From Desulfobacterales bacterium (GTDB taxonomy: Bacteria > Desulfobacterota > Desulfobacteria > Desulfobacterales > JAEINQ01): 64,000 nucleotides of DNA. Shown piece by piece: positions 27,954 to 36,396 of the stretch. The notes below the pieces were generated by a model. It did no database searches. It was not told where the DNA came from and saw only the letters and a program-made list of their open reading frames with translations. Both the position numbers and the translations under genes were made by a program. The number at the start of each line of letters is the position of its first letter. Position 1 is the stretch's first letter. Location: assembly GCA_016342285.1 (NCBI GenBank), contig JAEINQ010000012.1:43677-107676 (forward strand), read 5' to 3'.

Positions 27954-29261
27954 TTGGAACCGACAACCATCATCACCCTCATTGTCATCGCCAGCTTCCT
28001 TGTTTTCCTTCTATCCGGCATGCCGGTTTTTGGCGCCCTTGGGCTTGCAAGCGTCATCGGGATTCTGCTCTGCCAGGGGCCCCGGGGGCTGGGAGCGGTG
28101 CCGGGAGTCATCTTTGACCGGATGGCCGGATTTACCCTGGTGGCCGTTCCGCTTTTTATCCTGATGGGAGAAATTATCTTTGTTTCGGGCATCGGGGCGG
28201 ATATTTACACGGCCGCCAACCGCTGGCTCAACCGGCTTCCCGGGTCCATGGGAATGTCAAGCGTTGCGGCCTGTGCGATTTTCAGCGCCCTTTGCGGCGT
28301 CAGCGTGGCGGGGGCAGCGACCATCGGCAGCTTTGCGATCCCTGAGATGCTCAAGCGCGATTATGATAAAGGACTGGCCACGGGGTGTGTGGCGGCTTCA
28401 GGAGGCCTGGCCCTGTTGATACCGCCCAGTGTGGCGCTGATCCTCTACGGCGTCGTGGGGGATGAATCCGTCGGCAAGTTGTTTCTCGCCGGTATTGTGC
28501 CGGGAATCGTGCTGGCCCTGTTAATGATGGGATATATTTTTCTGGTCGCCATTTTTCGACCTCACATGGCGCCCCGGTCTATGGACCGGGTGACCTGGAA
28601 AATGCGTTTTGCCTCCCTGGCACGCATCTGGCCCGTCCTGGTGCTGATTCTGCTGGTGCTGGGAACCATCTACACCGGCATTGCCACGCCGACCGAGGCC
28701 GCCGCCGTGGGGTGTATCGGTGCTTTTGCTTTCGGTTTTTACCGCCGGGCCCTCAATTGGCCGATCATCAAGCAAATCTTCCGCTCCACCATGCACACCA
28801 CCGGCATGATCATGCTGATTTTCGCGGCGGCCCTGCTGTTCGGCTACGTCTTAACCCGTCTTCAAGTGCCCCAGCAACTGGCTGAATTGGTGGCGGTCTC
28901 GCAATTGCCCCACTGGATGGTGCTGGTGCTCGTTTTTATGCTCCTCTACCTGATGGGCATGTTCATGGATATTGTTTCGGTCATTTTGATCAGTACCCCC
29001 ATTTTGCTGCCCATCATTGTCGGCATGGGGTACAGCCCCATATGGTTTGGCGTGGTCATGGCGATCGCTTGTGAGATCGGCACGGAAACACCGCCGGTGG
29101 GCCTTAACCTGTTTGTGATCAAGGGGGTGTCGCCGCCGGGCGTGACGCTCATGGATGTCATTCGGGGATCGCTGCCGTTTGCTGCCGTGGAGACATTGGG
29201 CCTGATTCTCTTTGTCCTTTTTCCCGACCTGTTGTTGTGGCTGCCGCGAACGATGGAATAG
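27954..29261 (+). CDS. dctM: TRAP transporter large permease DctM (set 1)
   Basis: Large sodium-coupled membrane subunit, 435 residues with about twelve hydrophobic segments. It shows FLLSGMPVFGALGL near the N-terminus, the GVSVAGAATIGSFAIPEML block, GGLALLIPPSVALILYGVV and IATPTEAAAVG, all typical of DctM. The start is TTG with GGAG about nine bases ahead; no ATG is in a better place. The two membrane genes of this set both seem to use TTG. Confidence 0.9.
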   Translation: MEPTTIITLIVIASFLVFLLSGMPVFGALGLASVIGILLCQGPRGLGAVPGVIFDRMAGFTLVAVPLFILMGEIIFVSGIGADIYTAANRWLNRLPGSMGMSSVAACAIFSALCGVSVAGAATIGSFAIPEMLKRDYDKGLATGCVAASGGLALLIPPSVALILYGVVGDESVGKLFLAGIVPGIVLALLMMGYIFLVAIFRPHMAPRSMDRVTWKMRFASLARIWPVLVLILLVLGTIYTGIATPTEAAAVGCIGAFAFGFYRRALNWPIIKQIFRSTMHTTGMIMLIFAAALLFGYVLTRLQVPQQLAELVAVSQLPHWMVLVLVFMLLYLMGMFMDIVSVILISTPILLPIIVGMGYSPIWFGVVMAIACEIGTETPPVGLNLFVIKGVSPPGVTLMDVIRGSLPFAAVETLGLILFVLFPDLLLWLPRTME

Positions 29262-29349
29262 CCGGTTTTGCCGTCGCTATCCCTCGACGCATTGGATTGA
29301 AAAAACAGGCAAGTCAAAACCCCTTATTCCAAAGGAGGATGAGCCAATC

Positions 29350-30291
29350 ATGGATTTACCGTCTAAAGTGACGTTGCGTGAGGTCGCCCCCCGCGACGGC
29401 TTTCAATCATTGCCGGGTTTTATTTTAACCGAACAGAAAATTGAGATTATCGAAGCGGTTGCCCGGGCCGGCGTCAAGGAGATTGAAGCGACCTCGTTTG
29501 TCAGCCCCAAGGCGATTCCCCAGATGCGCGATGCGACCGATGTGATGAGGGGCCTGCCGCGTTCAGGATGCTATTATTCCGCCCTGGTCCCCAATTTGAA
29601 AGGCGCCCAACTGGCCATTGAGGCCAGGGTTGACAATATCGTTGTGGTCATCTCCGCCTCAGAGGCCCACAGCATGGCCAATGTTCGTCGTGGCATGAAA
29701 GCGTCTATCGCCGATCTTCCGGCGATTTTTTCCGCGGCAAAGGACCAGGGCGTTGCGGTCAGCGGGGCACTTGCCGTGGCCTTTGGCTGTCCTTACCAGG
29801 GGGATGTGCCCCATGAGGATGTATTGGCGCTGACCGAGGCCTATGTCGAAAACGGCGCCGAATTGATCATCCTGGCCGATACGACCGGGATGGCAACTCC
29901 GCCAAGGGTTGAAAGCTTGATCAAAAGCTTTAAAGGGAGATTTGCAGCCACCGATTTCGCCCTCCATTTTCACAACAACCGAGGGACGGCCATGGCCAAC
30001 CTTTTCGCCGCCCTCGGCGCCGGCGCAACGATTTTCGACACCGCCTTGGGCGGCATCGGCGGGTGTCCCAATGTTCCCCAGGCGGCCGGTAATCTGCCCA
30101 CCGAAGATGTGGTTTATATGCTGGAAGACATGGGCATTGAAACGGGGATTGACCTGGTTTCCATTATCGAGGCGGCCCGCCGGCTGGAGGAGATCATCGG
30201 GCATACACTTCCCGGGCAGTTGATGAAGAGCGGTCCACGGGATCCGCAGCTTTCCGCCGGAGGGTGCATCCTTAACCCGGCGACGGCGTAA
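29350..30291 (+). CDS. HMG-CoA lyase-like enzyme (DRE-TIM family)
   Basis: Divalent-metal aldol-type lyase of the HMG-CoA lyase family, 313 residues. It has the metal and catalytic residues in REVAPRDGFQ, EATSFVSPKAIPQM, the HFHNNRG histidine pair and GGIGGCPNVPQAAGN, where the cysteine and glycine loop mark the active site. It should split a 3-hydroxy-3-methylacyl-CoA such as HMG-CoA or citramalyl-CoA into acetyl-CoA plus a keto acid. AAAGGAGG precedes the ATG at 29350. The CoA transferase that follows could supply the CoA thioester. Confidence 0.87.
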   Translation: MDLPSKVTLREVAPRDGFQSLPGFILTEQKIEIIEAVARAGVKEIEATSFVSPKAIPQMRDATDVMRGLPRSGCYYSALVPNLKGAQLAIEARVDNIVVVISASEAHSMANVRRGMKASIADLPAIFSAAKDQGVAVSGALAVAFGCPYQGDVPHEDVLALTEAYVENGAELIILADTTGMATPPRVESLIKSFKGRFAATDFALHFHNNRGTAMANLFAALGAGATIFDTALGGIGGCPNVPQAAGNLPTEDVVYMLEDMGIETGIDLVSIIEAARRLEEIIGHTLPGQLMKSGPRDPQLSAGGCILNPATA

Positions 30292-30339
30292 CCCGTCCAT
30301 GAACGGGAAATTATCAATTCTTTTAAAGAGGAATATATC

Positions 30340-31548
30340 ATGCCGTTATCGGGAATTAATGTCCTTGATCTGACACGGGTGGTTTCCGGTCCCTTTTGTA
30401 CAATGATGCTGGCCGATTTTGGCGCTGAGGTGATTAAGGTGGAATCCTTTGGGGGTGACCCTTCGCGCGTGACCGGCATCACCGGCCATGGGGAGAACCC
30501 CTATTTTGTTAATCTGAATCGAAGCAAGCGAAGCATTGTGGCCAATCTCAAAACCGAGGATGGCAGGGAAATCATTCACCGGCTGGTCAAATGGGCTGAC
30601 GTGCTGGTGGAAAATTTTCGGCCGGGTGTCATGGAACGGCTCGGTTTGGGTTACGACCAACTCAAAGAGATCAATCCACGCCTGATATACGCCGCCGTAT
30701 CCGGGTTCGGCAAGACCGGTCCTTACAAAGACAGGCCCGCCTTTGACTTCATCGCCCAGGCAGTTTCCGGCTTTATGAGCTTAAACGGCAGCGAGGATAT
30801 GGCGCCGCTTCGGGTGGGAATTCCCATCAGCGACACCATCGCCGGACTTTACACCGCCTTTGGCATCCTGGCAGCCCTGCAGGCTCGCGGCAGGACCGGA
30901 GAGGGCCAGGAGGTGCAATGTGCCATGGTCGATGGCCTGATCAGTATGTTTACCTTTGCTACGGGTGCTTTTTTTGCAACCGGCAAGCTGCCCCCGCGAA
31001 ACGGTAATGACCATATGGTGGTCTCGCCTTACGGTCTTTTCCAAGCCAGTGACGGCCCCATCGCGATTGCGCCAAGTACCCAACAGACATGGCTGAACCT
31101 CTGCCAGGCCCTTGAAACGGAAGAACTGGTATCCGATTCCCGCTTTGACACCGCCGAGAAAAGAAGAGAGAACCGGGCGGCCATCAATGATCTCGTCAGT
31201 GCGCGGATCCAAACAAAAACCAAGGCCGACTGGATCGATATTCTCAATCGTGTCGGTGTGCCTTGCGGGCCTATCAACAATCTTGAAGAGGTCTTTGACG
31301 ACCCTCAGGTATTGCACCAGGAGATGTCCATTGAATCCCCTCAGCCCACGGGACCTGTCAAGATGACCGGATTTCCGGTAAAAATGGACGCAACGCCTGC
31401 CAAGGTTCACCGGCCTTCGCCCCAGTTTGGTGGACATACCGCAGAGGTGCTGGGGGAAATCGGATACGACGACGCAGAGATTGCTCGGCTGATAAAAGAG
31501 AATACGGTGAAGACCTGGGATGGCAAAATTGACGGCGAACGTCGATAG
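30340..31548 (+). CDS. Family III CoA transferase (CaiB/BaiF type)
   Basis: CoA transferase that moves CoA between carboxylic acids via an aspartyl intermediate, 402 residues. The family start LSGINVLDLTRVVSGPF, the ADFGAEVIKVE helix, GLGYDQLKEINPRLIYAAVSGFG and the RPAFDFIAQAVSGFMSLNG block with the candidate catalytic Asp are all present. AAAGAGGAA lies before the ATG. The position between the lyase and the second TRAP set suggests that it activates the imported acid. Succinyl-CoA or acetyl-CoA donors are both possible. Confidence 0.9.
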   Translation: MPLSGINVLDLTRVVSGPFCTMMLADFGAEVIKVESFGGDPSRVTGITGHGENPYFVNLNRSKRSIVANLKTEDGREIIHRLVKWADVLVENFRPGVMERLGLGYDQLKEINPRLIYAAVSGFGKTGPYKDRPAFDFIAQAVSGFMSLNGSEDMAPLRVGIPISDTIAGLYTAFGILAALQARGRTGEGQEVQCAMVDGLISMFTFATGAFFATGKLPPRNGNDHMVVSPYGLFQASDGPIAIAPSTQQTWLNLCQALETEELVSDSRFDTAEKRRENRAAINDLVSARIQTKTKADWIDILNRVGVPCGPINNLEEVFDDPQVLHQEMSIESPQPTGPVKMTGFPVKMDATPAKVHRPSPQFGGHTAEVLGEIGYDDAEIARLIKENTVKTWDGKIDGERR

Positions 31549-31579
31549 ACAACCGAATTTACGGCTTTGGTTTGTAGCT

Positions 31580-31614
31580 GGTGCCCGTCCACGAATCGGT
31601 TTTTGAGTGGATGG
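31580..31614. repeat. Short hairpin repeat, copy 1 (degenerate)
   Basis: GGTGCCCGTCCAC (31580-31592), then a loop GAATCGGTTTTTGA, then GTGGATGG (31607-31614). It is the same unit as at 32757-32796, but here the right arm is cut short. Both copies flank the second dctP gene. Confidence 0.5.
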
Positions 31615-31751
31615 AAAATAGCTGGACCCCACGCCCCTGTGGGCTTGGACGCTTTACTCGAGGCGCCATATTTTTTGACGCAAGGGAAGGCCCTGATACC
31701 GGATGTTTTACGTGTTTTTTGGCAAAAACAATCAATGAGAGGAGCGGTACG

Positions 31752-32735
31752 ATGAAGACAAAGTTGTTCGTTGGCTTAATGTTGGCAGGATTGGTTTTGG
31801 GTTTGGCTCCGGGCGGTGCATTGGCAGCCAAGATCAATATTGACGTAAACTGCACGATGAAGCCCGGTGGATCGGAAGAGGCCGGTATCATGAAGTTCAA
31901 GGAAATTGTGGAGGCAAAATCCAACGGCAGGATGAATGTCAAGGTCTTCATGAGCGGCCAGTTGGGAAAAGAAAAGGCCGTCCTCGAATTGATGAAAATC
32001 GGACAGACCCAGATGGCGCTCACCGGAGGGATTTTCCGGACCATGTTTGCCAAGGAGTACGACCCCATTACCATCCCCTTTTATCTGCCCAACTGGCAAG
32101 CCGTAAAGAGCTATATGGAAGGCCCTCTGGGGAAGAAAATCGGCCAACTGGCCGAGGAAAAAGGCGGGGTCATCGATTTCGGACCCCAAAAACGGGCGGC
32201 CAGGCACATGACCACAAACCGCAAAATTACCACTCCTGACGACATCAATGGTCTGAGGATGCGTTTGCCCGCCATTCCTATCTGGGTGGACGTCTGGAAA
32301 GAACTCGGCGCTCTTCCCACGGTCATCCCGGCGCCTGAGATCTATCTGGCCATGAAGACCGGGCAGGTGGATGCTCACGAAAACAGCCTGGTGTCGCCCT
32401 ATTCCCGCAAACTCTGGGAAGTCCAGGATTACATCATTTTGACCGGCCATGTTTATTTTCCCTGGCATTGGATCGCCAGCAAGGCATGGTTTGACAAACT
32501 GGCTCCGGCAGACCAGACACTTATTCGCCAGGCCATCGACGAAGCCAGGGCCTACGGCGACAAGGTTGAAGACGAAAAGGACGCCTTTTACGCCGCTGAG
32601 CTCAAGAAGAAGGGGATGAAATTCATCACTCCGGATAATAAAGCCATCCGCGCAAAGGCAATGCCGGCCATTAAAAGAGCCGTCGCCAATCTGGCGCCGG
32701 AGGTGGCCGTTGAGATCGAAAGACTTGCCAAATAG
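31752..32735 (+). CDS. dctP: TRAP transporter substrate-binding protein DctP (set 2)
   Basis: Second periplasmic TRAP receptor, 327 residues. Signal peptide at about residues 1-26 (hydrophobic core LMLAGLVLGLAPG, ending ALAAK), then INIDVNCTMKPGGSEEAGI, FMSGQLGKEKAVLELMKIG and a block VIPAPEIYLAMKTGQVDAHEN. It is clearly diverged from the set 1 receptor, so the two systems may take different ligands or the same ligand with different affinity. The ATG at 31752 follows GAGGAGCGG. Confidence 0.9.
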   Translation: MKTKLFVGLMLAGLVLGLAPGGALAAKINIDVNCTMKPGGSEEAGIMKFKEIVEAKSNGRMNVKVFMSGQLGKEKAVLELMKIGQTQMALTGGIFRTMFAKEYDPITIPFYLPNWQAVKSYMEGPLGKKIGQLAEEKGGVIDFGPQKRAARHMTTNRKITTPDDINGLRMRLPAIPIWVDVWKELGALPTVIPAPEIYLAMKTGQVDAHENSLVSPYSRKLWEVQDYIILTGHVYFPWHWIASKAWFDKLAPADQTLIRQAIDEARAYGDKVEDEKDAFYAAELKKKGMKFITPDNKAIRAKAMPAIKRAVANLAPEVAVEIERLAK

Positions 32736-32756
32736 TTTTTTCTCAATCACCATGTT

Positions 32757-32796
32757 GGTGCCCATCCACAAATTGGTTTTTGAGTGGATGGGCACC
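32757..32796. repeat. Short hairpin repeat, copy 2
   Basis: A perfect 13-bp inverted repeat (GGTGCCCATCCAC / GTGGATGGGCACC) with a 14-base loop that includes TTTTT. It lies 21 bases after the dctP stop and could act as a transcript-stabilising or processing hairpin between the receptor gene and the permease genes. Confidence 0.6.
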
Positions 32797-33005
32797 CATG
32801 GATGGAAACGACTCTAATGCAGACCGCCCGTTGATCGTTGCGGAACATCATCGAACGGGCGGTCTGTCCGAATTTTTGGGAATGTTGACGGGGCCTGATT
32901 CTGGTTTTTGTTTGGTGTGCCAGGGTGACGTAGGCGCCATCGTAGAACAAGGATGCTTGCTGGCGTCACGAATTTATCGTCCATCGTTTAAAAAGGAGAC
33001 TGGTT

Positions 33006-33491
33006 GTGCAAAAATTGGTTCGCTTTTATGACATCAGCGCCCTCGTCGTTTTTGCGGCCATGATGGCTTGCGTTCTTTTGGAAGTGGTCACGCGCAATAT
33101 CCTTCATATTCCCACCACGTGGGCCGAGGAATCATCACGTTTGTTTTGTGTCTGGGCCGTTTTTCTGGGTTCTGCTTCGGCCTGGTATCGAAATGCCCAT
33201 ATCGTGATCAATATTATTCCACGTCGGCTTTCGGGACTGCCCAAACTGGCGTTGCAACTTTTCAATCAGACACTGAGCGCTATTTTTATCCTCTGTGTCT
33301 GGTTTGGCACCCTGTTTATCATGTTTATTCAGTATCCGGCCAAAACCACCGCCCTGGAGATCAGCATCAGCTTCTTTTACCTGGGTGTCTTCGTCGGTGT
33401 GACAGGGATTGTCATTTTTCATGGCCAGATCATGAAACAAACCATATCGGATCTGATCAATTCGAGAATAGCCAACGGACAGGAGGCATAG
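33006..33491 (+). CDS. dctQ: TRAP transporter small permease DctQ (set 2)
   Basis: Four-helix membrane subunit, 161 residues with a GTG start preceded by AAAAGGAGA. It shows the family block TTWAEESSRLFCVWAVFLGSASAWYRNAHIVINII. The gene is 270 bases downstream of dctP, longer than usual, and seven bases ahead of dctM. Confidence 0.87.
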   Translation: MQKLVRFYDISALVVFAAMMACVLLEVVTRNILHIPTTWAEESSRLFCVWAVFLGSASAWYRNAHIVINIIPRRLSGLPKLALQLFNQTLSAIFILCVWFGTLFIMFIQYPAKTTALEISISFFYLGVFVGVTGIVIFHGQIMKQTISDLINSRIANGQEA

Positions 33492-33498
33492 ACCCGAT

Positions 33499-34794
33499 AT
33501 GTTAACCCTGATTTTTTTTATAGGCCTGCTGGTCGTCCTTTTTATTATCGGTGTACCGGTCTGTGCTTCCATCGGATTGACCTGCCTTTCCGTGCTTTGG
33601 TTTGAAAACGGTTTGATGGATATTCCCGTAACGCTGCTGCCTTTAAAAATGATGCACGGCGTTAATAATTTCCCCCTGCTGGCCGTCCCATTCTTTATCC
33701 TGGCGGCCAATGTCATGAACAAGGGCAGCGTGACGCCGCGCATCTTTGGCTTTGCCAACTCGCTGGTGGGGCATTTCCGGGGTGGCCTCGGGCACGTCAA
33801 TGTCCTGGCCAGCATGATTTTTGCCGGTATGTCCGGCACGGCCGTGGCCGATGCGGCCGGGCTGGGGGCGCTTGAGATCAAAGCCATGGAGGATCAGGGG
33901 TATCCGCTGAAATACAGCACCGGTATTACCGGCGCCTCTTCGGTGATCGGCCCGATCATTCCGCCCAGCGTGGCCATGGTGATTTATGGCTGGCTTGCCG
34001 ATGTGAGTGTGGGCGCGCTTTTTGTCGGCGGTCTGGTTCCCGGGGTACTGCTCGGCGGTTCTTTGATGCTCATGACCGTTTTTCTCTCCTATCGACTGGA
34101 CATGCCGATACAGCCCCGGCCCCCGATAAAAGACATCGTTAAACTTTCGCGGAAAGCATCATTGGCGCTGATGACCCCCCTGATCATTGTCGGCGGCATC
34201 TGGTCCGGAATTTTCACGCCGACCGAATCCGGCGCCATCGCCAGCCTTTACGCCATTGTTCTCGGTATGGCCGTCTATCGGGACGTGACCTGGGCGGATC
34301 TTCTCGACACCTTTAAAAACACCATCGAATTTACAGCAATCATCTTGTTCATTATCTCCATTGCCGGTCTCTACGGATGGCTCCTGGTCAGGCTGCAAAT
34401 CCCCTTGACCCTGGCCGAAGGGGTGGTGCAAATTACCACCAACACCACGTTGCTGCTCGTCATATTGATGTTTTTCTTCCTCGTCATCGGCTGCTTTATG
34501 TCGGTGATCGAGTCGGTGCTGATTTTCACGCCGATCATGGTTCCCATGATCCAGGTCCTTGGGATTGATCCGCTGTTTTTCGGTGTTCTCATGGTGATAT
34601 CGCTCTCGGTCGGGGTGATCACACCCCCCTTTGGCAATGTTATTTATGTGCTGGTCGGGATCACCGGGCAAACATTTGAAGAAGTGGTCTGGGCATTGGT
34701 GCCATTTTTAATTCCCATTTTGCTGACGATCCTGTTTCTGGTCTTTTTCCCCGACGTGGTCACCTATCTTCCCTATCAGTTGATTGGACACTAA
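33499..34794 (+). CDS. dctM: TRAP transporter large permease DctM (set 2)
   Basis: Large membrane subunit of the second TRAP system, 431 residues, about twelve membrane segments. It has FIIGVPVCASIGLTCL, the FAGMSGTAVADAAGLGALEIKAM block, IGPIIPPSVAMVIYG and IFTPTESGAIASLYA. It starts with ATG seven bases after dctQ. A hairpin plus A/T run follows its stop. Confidence 0.91.
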   Translation: MLTLIFFIGLLVVLFIIGVPVCASIGLTCLSVLWFENGLMDIPVTLLPLKMMHGVNNFPLLAVPFFILAANVMNKGSVTPRIFGFANSLVGHFRGGLGHVNVLASMIFAGMSGTAVADAAGLGALEIKAMEDQGYPLKYSTGITGASSVIGPIIPPSVAMVIYGWLADVSVGALFVGGLVPGVLLGGSLMLMTVFLSYRLDMPIQPRPPIKDIVKLSRKASLALMTPLIIVGGIWSGIFTPTESGAIASLYAIVLGMAVYRDVTWADLLDTFKNTIEFTAIILFIISIAGLYGWLLVRLQIPLTLAEGVVQITTNTTLLLVILMFFFLVIGCFMSVIESVLIFTPIMVPMIQVLGIDPLFFGVLMVISLSVGVITPPFGNVIYVLVGITGQTFEEVVWALVPFLIPILLTILFLVFFPDVVTYLPYQLIGH

Positions 34795-34796
34795 CG

Positions 34797-34824
34797 CGTC
34801 TCTTTCCAAAGACGAAAAAAATTT
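34797..34824 (+). terminator. Putative terminator after second TRAP set
   Basis: CGTCT (34797-34801) and AGACG (34810-34814) form a small stem with an 8-base loop, followed by seven A and four T. It would separate the TRAP genes from the lyase gene 410 bases downstream. Confidence 0.4.
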
Positions 34825-35234
34825 TGCTGTGATTCATGCGTCCTTGGAATCCATGCCCTTCAGTCACTTTAACTCACTTAGTGCATGTATTCATAAGTAA
34901 CCGCATTTTATTTGAATCACCACAAAGGCCACAGAGGGAGGCATTTTATGGATTGCCGGGAGACGGCGGCAATCCATAAGCGCTCAGCCACTTCGTGTCA
35001 CAGACCTGTTCCTGCCGTCAGTGACGGTGTTTTATCCAATCGCCATCTCCCGATTGGATAAAAAATGAATGGTCTTCTCAGCGTTCTCCGCGTCTTGAGT
35101 GAGCGACCTGTCGGGCGAAGGCGAAGACTGAAGCGAACGGGTGGTGAAAAAATGATTGTAGGCACAGGTATTCGTTTCAGGATTTGCAAAAACACCCCTT
35201 TTTCGGGGAAAATCAATAACAAGGAGAGCCTTCA
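34825..35234. other. Long intergenic region with hairpins
   Basis: No gene is supported. It contains two perfect 13-bp stems, TTATGGATTGCCG / CGGCAATCCATAA (34946-34958, 34967-34979) and TTTTATCCAATCG / CGATTGGATAAAA (35030-35042, 35051-35063), and a smaller one, CCGTCA-GTGACGG (35014-35026). The surroundings (CACCACAAAGG, GTTCTCCGCGTC) look like common dispersed intergenic repeats. It could form a structured leader for the lyase gene. Confidence 0.5.
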
Positions 35235-36104
35235 TTGAGCCCCGCCGACCGATTGAAAACCTTGCTTGCCGGATCCGACATGCTGGTCCTGCCCGGATGT
35301 TATGATGCCCTATCCGCAAAACTCATTGAGCGGGGCGGGTTTCCCGCGGCCTTCATGGGCGGTTTTGCGGTGGCGTCCACAAGACTCGGACTCCCTGACA
35401 CCGGGCTGATCTCCTATGGGGAAATGCTTGATCAGGGGCGAAGCGTCTGTGGCGCGGTCTCTATTCCCGTGATCGGCGACGGGGATACCGGTTTCGGCAA
35501 TGCAGTGAATGTAAAACACACGGTGCGCGGGTATCACCAGGCCGGATTTGCCTGCGTGATGATCGAAGACCAGGTCATGCCCAAACGTTGCGGGCATACT
35601 GCCGGCAAAGAGGTGGTCGGGCGCGATGAAGCCCTGTTGCGGGTCAAGGCGGCTGTTGACGCCCGGCAGGAGGGCGCTGATATCCTGATCATGGCAAGGA
35701 CCGATGCCCGGGCCAACCATGGCCTGGAAGAGGCCATTGCCCGTTGTGAGGCGTTTTCCCGGTTGGGGGCGGATATCACCTTTTTGGAGGCACCCCGGAG
35801 CCAGGATGAAATGCGCGCTTATTGCGAAAAAGTGCCGGGATATAAAATGGCCAACCTGGTCGAGCACGGCAAGACACCGCTGCTGCCGGCCCGGGAGTTG
35901 CAGTCGCTGGGGTATAAAATTGCCATCTATCCGCTGACCCTGTTAAATGCTTCCATCGGCGCCATGCAAAATGCGCTGTCGTGTCTGCAGCAGGGGATGC
36001 CGGACCCCGGCTTAATGGATTTTAAGAAATTAAGGGAAATCGTCGGATTCGATGCCTATGATGCCGAACTCGACCGATATCTAAGCGTCGTCAATCCCGA
36101 GTAG
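35235..36104 (+). CDS. Isocitrate lyase/PEP mutase-family lyase
   Basis: Magnesium-dependent C-C lyase of the isocitrate lyase/PEP mutase superfamily, 289 residues, the size of methylisocitrate lyase and 2,3-dimethylmalate lyase. It shows the metal-binding GDGDTGFGNA, EDQVMPKRCGH with the catalytic-loop cysteine (lyase signature, absent from PEP mutases), and ILIMARTDA. The start is TTG with AAGGAGAG ahead. Its substrate is likely a 2-alkylmalate giving pyruvate plus an acid. It closes the catabolic locus. Confidence 0.87.
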   Translation: MSPADRLKTLLAGSDMLVLPGCYDALSAKLIERGGFPAAFMGGFAVASTRLGLPDTGLISYGEMLDQGRSVCGAVSIPVIGDGDTGFGNAVNVKHTVRGYHQAGFACVMIEDQVMPKRCGHTAGKEVVGRDEALLRVKAAVDARQEGADILIMARTDARANHGLEEAIARCEAFSRLGADITFLEAPRSQDEMRAYCEKVPGYKMANLVEHGKTPLLPARELQSLGYKIAIYPLTLLNASIGAMQNALSCLQQGMPDPGLMDFKKLREIVGFDAYDAELDRYLSVVNPE

Positions 36105-36127
36105 GCATCCACGTCCTCCAAGCGTGG
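36104..36127 (+). terminator. Palindromic terminator repeat, copy C (degenerate)
   Basis: CATCCACGTCC begins at the last base of the TAG stop of the lyase gene; CCACG (36109-36113) pairs with CGTGG (36123-36127). It resembles copy A but lacks the T-run. Confidence 0.45.
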
Positions 36128-36212
36128 CCGGAGAACACCGGCTATGCCGAAGAGTCTGGTCCTAGGTTGTATCCATTGGGCATCCGTGCGAAACCATGTA
36201 GACCAAAAATAT

Positions 36213-36308
36213 TATAGCGTTTGGTCCCGTCCATGTTAGATGTATCGTGTTGGCCGGAAAAGCCTACCGAACAACCGGTATCGGAACGTATTTCTGACAA
36301 ACGCTATA
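36213..36308. repeat. Distant inverted pair in the 36.1-36.4 kb gap
   Basis: TATAGCGTTTG (36213-36223) and CAAACGCTATA (36298-36308) are perfect 11-bp inverted repeats around about 74 bases of non-coding sequence, possibly a small decayed element. Nothing else is recognised in this gap. Confidence 0.4.
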
Positions 36309-36396
36309 ACGATACGTTCTCGGGGTGATATCTACAAGAGGTGACCATGGACTACCAAACAATCAAGGAAAACGGAGTTGACCGGAAAGGGCGGAC

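Noticed and set aside
31581..31751. Extended N-terminus for the second DctP
   Set aside because: It runs through the hairpin repeat and would bury the signal peptide; ATG at 31752 has a good ribosome-binding site.
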